From NCBI GenBank assembly GCA_021795795.1, contig JAJYPA010000418.1, positions 1 to 7,404 on the forward strand: a DNA stretch of 7,404 nt. Reading direction: 5' to 3'. Under the pieces are notes generated by a model. That model was not told where the DNA came from, did no database searches, and worked only from the letters and a program-made list of their open reading frames with translations. A program made the translations under genes and the position numbers. Below, piece by piece: positions 1 through 4,259 of the stretch (within the stretch, counting starts at the first letter, position 1; every line of letters begins with the position of its first letter). The stretch is from Pseudomonadota bacterium (GTDB taxonomy: Bacteria; Pseudomonadota; Gammaproteobacteria; Halothiobacillales; Halothiobacillaceae).

Positions 1-41
1 TCGCCGTCGCGCTGGTTCTCATTGACCGGTATTCCGCATAA
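1..41 (+). CDS. 3' end of an upstream gene (partial)
   Basis: Reading from base 3, an open frame ends at TAA 39-41 and gives the C-terminal residues AVALVLIDRYSA. The hydrophobic stretch followed by a short polar end would suit the last part of a membrane protein, in keeping with the small membrane proteins nearby. The next gene starts 15 bases after this stop, with its ribosome binding site in the gap, which suggests an operon. Only 12 codons are visible, so the product cannot be named and an accidental open frame is possible. Confidence 0.35.
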   Translation, partial: AVALVLIDRYSA

Positions 42-56
42 AAAAGGGGGTCTATA

Positions 57-245
57 ATGACCAGAATGGAGGATTTCGTATCCAAGGTCATTGGTAACGG
101 CATGGTCATCGTTATGTTCATTGCCGTCTGCTTTGGGACGACCAGGCAGCTAGGATATGTGGCGGCAGGATCATCGGTCGCCATCATTGGCTGGGTGGCA
201 TACTTATTCCTGAAACACCCGGAATCATTTAAAAGACAAAAATAA
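57..245 (+). CDS. small two-helix membrane protein, unknown function
   Basis: A 62-residue protein of no family I recognise. The ATG at 57 follows an A/G-rich ribosome binding site (AAGGGGG, 44-50) at normal distance. Residues about 14-28 (GMVIVMFIAVCFG) and about 33-53 (YVAAGSSVAIIGWVAYLFL) are strongly hydrophobic, so two membrane helices are likely. The turn between them carries an Arg, and the tail is basic (KHPESFKRQK). That charge pattern suggests the C-terminus stays in the cytoplasm. It lies 15 bases after an upstream stop and is followed within about 15 bases by a strong terminator, so it is probably the last gene of its transcript. Coding status rests on the ribosome binding site, the clean hydrophobic pattern and the terminator. 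Confidence 0.68.
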   Translation: MTRMEDFVSKVIGNGMVIVMFIAVCFGTTRQLGYVAAGSSVAIIGWVAYLFLKHPESFKRQK

Positions 246-258
246 TGACTTGAATGCG

Positions 259-285
259 AACCCGCTTCGGCGGGTTTTGTTTTTT
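259..285 (+). terminator. intrinsic terminator with UUCG tetraloop
   Basis: AACCCGC (259-265) pairs perfectly with GCGGGTT (270-276) across the loop TTCG. The C-UUCG-G closure is an exceptionally stable tetraloop. It is followed by TTTTGTTTTTT. This is a textbook rho-independent terminator ending the transcript of the small membrane protein upstream. Confidence 0.88.
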
Positions 286-327
286 CATACCGTCCACGCA
301 CCCACACCCATCAATCCAGAAGAGAAC

Positions 328-358
328 ACTTTCCAGACCGCTGGAAAGTCTTTTCTCT
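328..358 (+). terminator. second terminator-like hairpin before the 419 gene
   Basis: ACTTTCCAG (328-336) pairs perfectly with CTGGAAAGT (341-349) over the four-base loop ACCG, and is followed by CTTTTCTCTGCG. The stem is 9 bp but the T-tract is short and interrupted. It may act as a back-up terminator or as a leader attenuator for the gene at 419. The TTTTCTCTGCG flank resembles that of the repeated terminators at 3799, 4101 and 7176, so it may be a distant member of that family. Confidence 0.55.
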
Positions 359-418
359 GCGTCCGCAGACGTGATCAGGCCGTAATCCTGAAACACCCTA
401 TTTCTCAAGGAGCCCATC

Positions 419-817
419 ATGATTTTAGCATTCATCATCATCGCCATGCTGATAGGCCTCGTGGCTATCGGCAATACCGAATACAAAGACGTCACGAAAT
501 GTGTTGCGTCACTCGACATGTCCGCACCAGCGAACACCCATACCACAAACCCCACACCGCGCAACAGCGCGCGACCCAACCGGCGCTCTTCTCCGGCAAA
601 ATCCAGAGGGGTTCGTGGACAACGGACACACGCACAAAGTCCCGCGTCGTCCGACAGTAGTGGATTTGTCGAACTCCCGGAAGAGGCCTATGAGTACCAG
701 GGCCTTGATCTTGGTGGCATGCCCATGTACGACAATTCCGTCTCCGACGACCGGTTTTTAAATGACCCTGACGACGGTATGTCCAAAGATTCAACCGGGT
801 TCGACGAGGATTACTGA
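419..817 (+). CDS. N-terminally anchored hydrophilic protein, unknown function
   Basis: A 132-residue protein I cannot assign to a family. The ATG follows AAGGAG (407-412) with 6-base spacing. Residues 1-17 ([17 protein letters not shown]) form one hydrophobic segment that could be an uncleaved anchor or a signal sequence; there is no clear cleavage site or lipobox. Residues about 35-80 are Pro/Ser/Thr/Asn/Arg rich and low in complexity, so probably disordered. Residues about 81-132 are strongly acidic and end in FDEDY. The layout suggests a membrane-tethered flexible domain facing the periplasm. Its stop is one base before the next ATG, and that gene's GAGGA ribosome binding site lies within its last codons, so the two are translationally coupled. 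Overlapping open frames on both strands here look like shadows. Confidence 0.62.
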   Translation: MILAFIIIAMLIGLVAIGNTEYKDVTKCVASLDMSAPANTHTTNPTPRNSARPNRRSSPAKSRGVRGQRTHAQSPASSDSSGFVELPEEAYEYQGLDLGGMPMYDNSVSDDRFLNDPDDGMSKDSTGFDEDY

Positions 818-818
818 G

Positions 819-1043
819 ATGGAAAGCGCAGAAATACATTTGCTCTTCCTGCCGGCGAACCTTGCCTGGGTCTCCTTTTTTGGAGATACCCCTTCCAGCA
901 TCCGTGGCGAGAACTACTTCCCCACACTGGAAGCCGCACGTTCCGCTTTGCGTTGTGCGGGTCTCAAGGCCGTGCGGATATCCGCTTCTCAGTATCGAAT
1001 TATCGCCGATCACGAACAGGAGGTTTTCAATGTTACAGTTTGA
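819..1043 (+). CDS. 74-residue conserved-looking protein, unknown function
   Basis: A small protein encoded directly ahead of nrdB. I choose the ATG at 819 over an upstream in-frame start at 762 because GAGGA (806-810) lies 8 bases before it and because it follows the previous stop by a single base. The sequence begins with the hydrophobic stretch [16 protein letters not shown], has a [20 protein letters not shown] segment typical of a helix followed by a strand, and ends in a short strand and acidic tail. It looks like a compact alpha/beta fold. There is no recognisable catalytic motif. Its last 14 bases overlap the start of nrdB, so translation of nrdB is probably coupled to it. Any role in ribonucleotide reduction would be guesswork from position alone. 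Confidence 0.68.
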   Translation: MESAEIHLLFLPANLAWVSFFGDTPSSIRGENYFPTLEAARSALRCAGLKAVRISASQYRIIADHEQEVFNVTV

Positions 1044-2106
1044 AGAAGATAGTAAGCCGGTGCCTGTAGCAGAAGTCGCTGCTGGCACAGGCAGGGTCCG
1101 GGTGGACGACAAGCGGATCATCAATGGTCGCGCTGACGTCAATCAACTCGTGCCATTCAAATACCAATGGGCGTGGGACAAATATCTCGCCGCCTGCGCC
1201 AACCACTGGATGCCGCAGGAAGTGCAGATGGCTCGTGACATCGCGCTCTGGAAGGACCCAAAAGGACTGACCGAAGACGAGCGTCGCATCATCAAGCGCA
1301 ATCTGGGGTTCTTCACCACCGCCGACAGTCTTGCGGCCAACAACATTGTGCTCGGCACCTACCGGCACATCACCGCGCCGGAATGCCGTCAGTATATGCT
1401 GCGTCAGGCATTCGAGGAAGCGATCCATACCCATGCATACCAGTACATTGTCGAATCCATCGGCCTCGATGAGGGCGAGATATTCAACATGTACCATGAA
1501 GTGCCATCGGTCAGAGACAAGGACGAGTTCCTGATGCCGTTCATCGCCATCCTCGCCGACACCCTATTCAAGACGGGGACGCTGGAAAACGACCAGATAC
1601 TGTTGCGCTCACTGATCGTGTTCGCGGCTATCATGGAGGGCACCTTCTTCTACGTCGGTTTCAGCCAGATTCTGGCGATGGGCCGGCAGAACAAGATGGT
1701 TGGCGCAGCGGAACAGTATCAGTACATCCTGCGCGACGAGTCCATGCACTGTAATTTCGGCATCGATATGGCCAACCAGATCAAGATCGAGAATCCCGAT
1801 CTCTGGACCACCGCATTTCAGCAAGAAATTGTTGACCTGATACGGCGCGGTGTGGAGTTGGAGTGCGCTTATGCCGACGACACCATGCCACGCGGCGTGC
1901 TTGGCCTCAACGCCCCCATCTTCAAGGATTATGTCAAGTACATCGGCAATCGGCGCCTGGTACAACTGGGCTTGCCACCGCAATATGCCGGTGTGCAGAA
2001 CCCATTCCCATGGATGAGTGAGATGATGGACTTGAAGAAGGAAAAAAACTTCTTTGAAACCCGCGTCACGGAATATCAGACCGGAGGGGCGCTGTCTTGG
2101 GAGTAA
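1030..2106 (+). CDS. nrdB: ribonucleotide reductase class I beta subunit (NrdB / R2)
   Basis: The 358-residue radical-generating subunit of aerobic ribonucleotide reductase. It houses a dimetal site and stable radical and passes the radical to the alpha subunit NrdA, for dNTP synthesis in the cytoplasm. The ATG at 1030 follows AGGAGG; a longer in-frame start at 862 has no such support and reads through the previous gene. Ligands expected from the family are all present: Asp99, Glu130, His133, Glu203, Glu237 and His240. The radical tyrosine position is Tyr137 (EAIHTHAY). Ligand spacing matches the Chlamydia trachomatis-type R2 as I remember it, but that enzyme has Glu and Phe where this one has Asp and Tyr, so an ordinary tyrosyl-radical enzyme is expected. 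The C-terminal [12 protein letters not shown] carries a Tyr (349) suited to radical transfer and the tail that docks on NrdA. No nrdA is in the window. Confidence 0.97.
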   Translation: MLQFEEDSKPVPVAEVAAGTGRVRVDDKRIINGRADVNQLVPFKYQWAWDKYLAACANHWMPQEVQMARDIALWKDPKGLTEDERRIIKRNLGFFTTADSLAANNIVLGTYRHITAPECRQYMLRQAFEEAIHTHAYQYIVESIGLDEGEIFNMYHEVPSVRDKDEFLMPFIAILADTLFKTGTLENDQILLRSLIVFAAIMEGTFFYVGFSQILAMGRQNKMVGAAEQYQYILRDESMHCNFGIDMANQIKIENPDLWTTAFQQEIVDLIRRGVELECAYADDTMPRGVLGLNAPIFKDYVKYIGNRRLVQLGLPPQYAGVQNPFPWMSEMMDLKKEKNFFETRVTEYQTGGALSWE

Positions 2107-2570
2107 ATCAGGACAACACATCAGAAATGACCGATGACGAACTACTTGACGCACTTGGCGTCGGCAGTTATTCGTCCGGCGATTACAACGACATCACCGT
2201 GCTTCGTCATGTGCGTTCCAGCACTGAAAGGCGCGCGGCAGAGGCCATAGCCGACCACAAGCCATGCGCTGATTTTAAGCGCTTCCAAGCACTATTTGCG
2301 CAGGTCGAGTCGGACTTGAAATTACGCAGACGTGAAACCAGTCGCTTTGGACGGTATACCGCTATTAACGACGGTGACTATTTCATCCTCGGCGGTCAGA
2401 TTGTCTATGTTGCAGCGGTAGGCACCACCATCAAGACGCAGGACGGCGTAGATGACGCTCGGCTGCGTGTCATTTACGCCAATGGCACCGAAAGCAATTT
2501 GTTGTTACACTCGTTACAGCGAGCCCTCTACAAGGATGACTGCGGACGGCGCATTTCCAGTCTGGCATAG
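2097..2570 (+). CDS. stand-alone central domain of a GIY-YIG nuclease-family protein (nuclease part missing)
   Basis: A 157-residue protein. From memory, residues 13-147 match the middle section of proteobacterial proteins annotated as GIY-YIG nuclease family (T5orf172-type). Key stretches are DDELLDALG (13-21), LRHVRSS (36-42), [13 protein letters not shown] (94-106), [17 protein letters not shown] (120-136) and LQRALYKD (140-147). In those proteins a GTIYVLRS-type GIY-YIG domain follows; here the frame stops ten residues after LQRALYKD. The bases after the stop show no trace of that domain in the frames I checked. It is therefore either a truncated remnant or an independent domain. I chose the TTG at 2097 because GGAGGGG (2083-2089) sits 7 bases before it; the ATG at 2127 is an alternative. 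It overlaps the end of nrdB by 10 bases, suggesting coupling. Without the nuclease domain, cutting activity is not expected. Confidence 0.75.
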   Translation: MGVNQDNTSEMTDDELLDALGVGSYSSGDYNDITVLRHVRSSTERRAAEAIADHKPCADFKRFQALFAQVESDLKLRRRETSRFGRYTAINDGDYFILGGQIVYVAAVGTTIKTQDGVDDARLRVIYANGTESNLLLHSLQRALYKDDCGRRISSLA

Positions 2571-2575
2571 ACCGT

Positions 2576-2597
2576 CTTGGTAGACCATGTCTACAAG
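2576..2597 (+). other. bulged stem-loop just after the 2570 stop
   Basis: CTTG-G-TAGAC (2576-2585) pairs with GTCTA-CAAG (2589-2597), giving 9 bp with one bulged G and a three-base loop. It begins 6 bases after the preceding stop codon, where a transcript end would be expected. No T-tract follows, so it is not a standard intrinsic terminator. It might protect a 3' end or be chance. Confidence 0.3.
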
Positions 2598-2725
2598 GGA
2601 CGTCATCAATTACCCGGGATGAGGGCATAGGCTTTTCGTGCGGCATTGGTTAAATGGCCGAAGCGTGCCAAGCTTTATGAGTGAACCAATCTCTTCAGCC
2701 CGTAGAAATATCAAGGAGAACTCGT

Positions 2726-3001
2726 ATGACACGAGAAATTGCAATTATTGTTAACGAAGATGGGGATATCCAAGGGGTCTCCGGTCTGGAGGCGTGTGAT
2801 AAGGTTGTTATTGTTAGCTATTGCGACAGCGACATCAACAACACGCATATTGATCGAGCAGAACGGGTTTGTTTTGACGATGATTCTACAGACATGTGTA
2901 TCATGGACACCTCAAACCTGTTTGACACACCCAAATTTGAAGCTGCACGAATAGCGGCTTTTGGGTACTTGTCAGATATAGAAAGCGGACTGGTCGCGTA
3001 A
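2726..3001 (+). CDS. 91-residue acidic protein, unknown function
   Basis: I do not recognise this protein. The ATG at 2726 is chosen because AAGGAG (2713-2718) lies 7 bases ahead; an in-frame GTG at 2681 lacks this support. It is soluble and acidic, with no membrane segment. A strand-like start (TREIAIIVNEDGDI) is followed by a second strand (KVVIVSYCDSD), an acidic stretch (CFDDDSTDMCIMD) and a helical C-terminus (PKFEAARIAAFGYLSDIESG). Three Cys residues (33, 49, 58) are too scattered to read as a metal site. The start codon lies in the loop of a small hairpin (CTCGT/ACGAG, 2721-2735). It stands alone, 155 bases from the previous gene and 327 from the next. Confidence 0.68.
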   Translation: MTREIAIIVNEDGDIQGVSGLEACDKVVIVSYCDSDINNTHIDRAERVCFDDDSTDMCIMDTSNLFDTPKFEAARIAAFGYLSDIESGLVA

Positions 3002-3328
3002 ATAAAGGACAACAGAGGTTGTCGAATTCCCGGTCCGAAATAGGACCTCCTTAAAACCAGAGTAGCGCAGCTTGTGCGCATCAATAGCAGATCTGAACAT
3101 TGCTCACACCTATAGTTGCAGACAATACCAACGTAGAACTTTCTACGAAGGCGACAACAGCCATCGATTGTTTAGCCATGGCAATAAACGAAGGGCTGAC
3201 CAATTAGCCGTTTTCCCCCGGGTGCCTTACACCAACATCCCCATGCGGGCATTCCCGCATGGGGATGTCGTCCCGCCGCATGAGGTTCTATCCACAATGC
3301 CGCACGGGACTGGCAAAGGAGAACCGCC
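3002..3328 (+). other. gene-free, hairpin-rich interval
   Basis: No frame here has a convincing start and ribosome binding site; an 86-codon frame beginning near 3072 has no protein-like pattern. Instead there are several short perfect stems. These are GACAAC/GTTGTC (3008-3023), GGTCC/GGACC (3032-3047), GCGCA/TGCGC (3065-3079) and CGTAGA/TCTACG (3132-3147), followed by the 15-bp stem at 3235-3268 listed separately. None of the first four is followed by a T-tract. The interval could encode a structured RNA or be the leader of the gene at 3329. Confidence 0.35.
3235..3268 (+). repeat. perfect 15-bp inverted repeat with 4-base loop
   Basis: ACATCCCCATGCGGG (3235-3249) is the exact complement of CCCGCATGGGGATGT (3254-3268), separated by CATT. 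It lies about 60 bases ahead of the small membrane protein at 3329. No T-tract follows (CGTCCCGCCG), so it is not a classic terminator. It could be an mRNA-stabilising leader hairpin, a protein binding site or a recombination or replication signal. Confidence 0.65.
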
Positions 3329-3514
3329 ATGAACTGGAAAGGAGCCGCAAAAGGTTTGGCGCGCGACCTGAACCGCGCCGCTCATGGCTCTGCCGTCTTT
3401 TTCCTGTCTGCGGCCTGGTTTGGCCACAACTGGGAGACGGTAGTCCTAGCCGCCGGCGCCTGGGTCGCTCTGCGCGGCTTGGGTTTCGTGCTGGAGGCTT
3501 GGGCCGGCCCCTGA
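3329..3514 (+). CDS. 61-residue membrane protein, unknown function
   Basis: A small protein I cannot assign to a family. The ATG follows AAAGGAG (3315-3321) with good spacing. The N-terminus (NWKGAAKGLARDLNRAAHG) reads as an amphipathic basic helix. It is followed by hydrophobic segments at about 22-32 (AVFFLSAAWFG) and 38-58 (VVLAAGAWVALRGLGFVLEAW), so one or two membrane helices are likely. A longer overlapping frame from 3259 covers the same DNA but shows no protein-like character before residue 106, where it becomes the next gene. The stop lies inside the left arm of an inverted repeat flanking the promoter at 3540. It appears to be transcribed separately from the next gene, at least in part. 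Confidence 0.68.
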   Translation: MNWKGAAKGLARDLNRAAHGSAVFFLSAAWFGHNWETVVLAAGAWVALRGLGFVLEAWAGP

Positions 3515-3568
3515 CTCGAACTGTTCGATTGAGATATGCTATAATTCAATCAATGTGGAGAGTCAGGG
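3509..3568 (+). promoter_or_regulatory. extended -10 promoter inside nested inverted repeats
   Basis: TGCTATAAT (3537-3545) is a perfect extended -10 element (TGN then TATAAT), placing the start of transcription near 3552, about 25 bases before the ATG at 3577. No good -35 is visible, which fits an extended -10 promoter. In the -35 region lies the perfect palindrome TCGAAC-T-GTTCGA (3516-3528), a candidate operator. GATTGA (3527-3532) and TCAATC (3546-3551) bracket the -10. An outer 9-bp repeat, CCCTGACTC (3509-3517) with GAGTCAGGG (3560-3568), encloses everything and its right arm includes the next ribosome binding site. Promoter assignment is by sequence match; repression by a dimeric regulator is inference. 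Confidence 0.6.
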
Positions 3569-3576
3569 AGACCGCC

Positions 3577-3735
3577 ATGGATATGTTTACGGCAATGTTA
3601 TGGGCATTTGCCATCCTCGTGGGCGGCGCCGCCATAATGACAGGTTTTGTCATTTTCATGGGGGAACGCCAGGAGCGAAAAGCGAAGCGCCAACACCCGC
3701 CTTGCGGCGGAAAGCAACACCACCACGTCGTTTAG
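3577..3735 (+). CDS. 52-residue single-helix membrane protein with basic, His-rich tail
   Basis: A tiny protein of no family I recognise. The ATG at 3577 follows AGGGAG (3565-3570) and a strong extended -10 promoter. Residues about 4-29 (FTAMLWAFAILVGGAAIMTG then FVIFMG) form one membrane helix. Residues 30-44 are charged and mostly basic (ERQERKAKRQH), and the end (CGGKQHHHVV) contains three adjacent histidines. Such a positive tail should remain cytoplasmic and could contact nucleic acid, acidic lipid or metal, but none of this is shown. Having its own promoter and a strong terminator at 3799 makes it a single-gene unit. Its size and architecture resemble the other tiny membrane proteins in the window, though no sequence similarity between them is obvious. 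Confidence 0.62.
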   Translation: MDMFTAMLWAFAILVGGAAIMTGFVIFMGERQERKAKRQHPPCGGKQHHHVV

Positions 3736-3798
3736 GTAATTGACCGGGATCAGAACCACCACGGCTTTCGCCATGGGGAGTTCCCGTACCATCACGAC

Positions 3799-3834
3799 AA
3801 GCATCAGCAGCCATTTGGCGACTGATGCTTTTTT
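3799..3834 (+). terminator. repeated terminator element, copy A
   Basis: AAGCATCAG (3799-3807) pairs perfectly with CTGATGCTT (3822-3830). A second inner stem GCC/GGC (3810-3812 with 3817-3819) closes an ATTT loop. Six Ts (3829-3834) follow, then CTGCGC. This is a strong intrinsic terminator for the small gene ending at 3735. Copy B at 7176 is nearly the same in stem, inner stem, T-tract and CTGCGC flank. Confidence 0.82.
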
Positions 3835-3880
3835 CTGCGCGTTTCCGTACAGCGCCCAGAAATAAGCATGCAGTTCATGA

Positions 3881-3959
3881 CATCCATACGGCAACATCCA
3901 ATCTGTCCATCAAGCAAGAGATTCGCAATGAATCCGGTTGCTGGAGTCCCGTATGGATG
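3881..3959 (+). repeat. 11-bp perfect inverted repeat with inner stems
   Basis: CATCCATACGG (3881-3891) is the exact complement of CCGTATGGATG (3949-3959), 57 bases apart. Inside, CAAC (3892-3895) can pair with GTTG (3937-3940) and GATTC (3920-3924) with GAATC (3930-3934). Together these could fold into a nested RNA structure of about 80 bases within the transcript region between copies A and C of the terminator. It might be a small RNA or leader, or a chance arrangement. Confidence 0.4.
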
Positions 3960-4003
3960 CCAAGTTCGCGGCCATGGATAGTAAATTTGGCATTCTGGCC
4001 GAA
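3903..4003 (+). pseudogene. possible frameshifted relic of a coiled-coil protein gene
   Basis: One frame reads LSIKQEIRNE (3903-3932). The next part of the pattern continues in another frame as LLESRMDAKFAAMDSKFGIL (from about 3938). The two together resemble the start of a heptad-type coiled-coil protein with DAKF repeats. No ribosome binding site serves either piece, a stop (TGA 3929-3931) blocks the second frame upstream, and beyond about 4003 nothing protein-like remains before the terminator at 4101. I infer a broken gene fragment, but the similarity is short and may be coincidental. Confidence 0.25.
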
Positions 4004-4100
4004 TCGTCTCGTTCTTCGCTGTTTGCTTCAGTGGTCCATGGAGCCGCACATCTGCTTCACTATGCAACATACCTCAACCGGGGACAAAAAACCATCAAGA

Positions 4101-4132
4101 ATCAGCGATCTACTTGCCGCTGGTGTTTTTTT
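4101..4132 (+). terminator. repeated terminator element, copy C (diverged)
   Basis: ATCAGCG (4101-4107) pairs with CGCTGGT (4118-4124), including one T-G wobble, and is followed by G and seven Ts (4126-4132) and then CTGCG. The 3' half (CTGGTG, T-tract, CTGCG) closely matches copy B at 7198-7215, while the 5' half has diverged. It acts upstream of nrdD, so it either ends a short transcript from this interval or attenuates read-through into nrdD. Confidence 0.6.
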
Positions 4133-4259
4133 CTGCGTGATTCATCCGCTCTCAGAAAAAAGCACAACATTTACTGGCATATAGCCCCGACCGCTCACGG
4201 TTATCGAGCCATCATTACCCAGGCCACTTCAAGGCTTCGCGCCATAGAGGAGAAACTTT

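Larger units (their letters stand above)
3736..4259 (+). other. long intergenic interval ahead of nrdD
   Basis: About 520 bases without a gene I can support. Frames from 3825 and 3938 lack ribosome binding sites, run through terminator hairpins and, for the latter, end inside nrdD. The interval holds two terminator elements (3799, 4101), an 11-bp inverted repeat (3881-3959), a possible coiled-coil gene relic (3903-4003) and the nrdD ribosome binding site AGAGGAG (4246-4252). I found no convincing FNR site (TTGAT-N4-ATCAA), NrdR box or cobalamin riboswitch motif, and no strong sigma-70 promoter for nrdD. Confidence 0.5.

Noticed and set aside
208..398. 13-base direct repeat TCCTGAAACACCC at 208-220 and 386-398
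   Set aside because: One copy lies within coding sequence, nothing flanking is shared, and a match of this length is near chance expectation.
862..1029. Upstream in-frame extension of nrdB beginning at 862
   Set aside because: It has no ribosome binding site, overlaps the 819-1043 gene almost fully and adds residues unlike NrdB; the ATG at 1030 follows AGGAGG.
492..1142. Long minus-strand frame opposite the small genes, and similar minus-strand frames opposite nrdB, nrdD and nrdG
   Set aside because: They have no ribosome binding site or family motif and lie antisense to well-supported plus-strand genes.
2637..3306. 12-bp inverted repeat CGTGCGGCATTG (2637-2648) with CAATGCCGCACG (3295-3306)
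   Set aside because: About one or two 12-bp matches of this kind are expected by chance in a window this long.
3259..3576. 158-codon frame covering both tiny membrane genes
   Set aside because: Its first part starts inside the 15-bp hairpin without a ribosome binding site and reads through the 3329 gene and the promoter; only its end, from 3577, looks real.
3736..4259. FNR site, NrdR box or cobalamin riboswitch upstream of nrdD
   Set aside because: Looked for because of the gene's function, but no sequence close to the known consensus patterns was found by eye.
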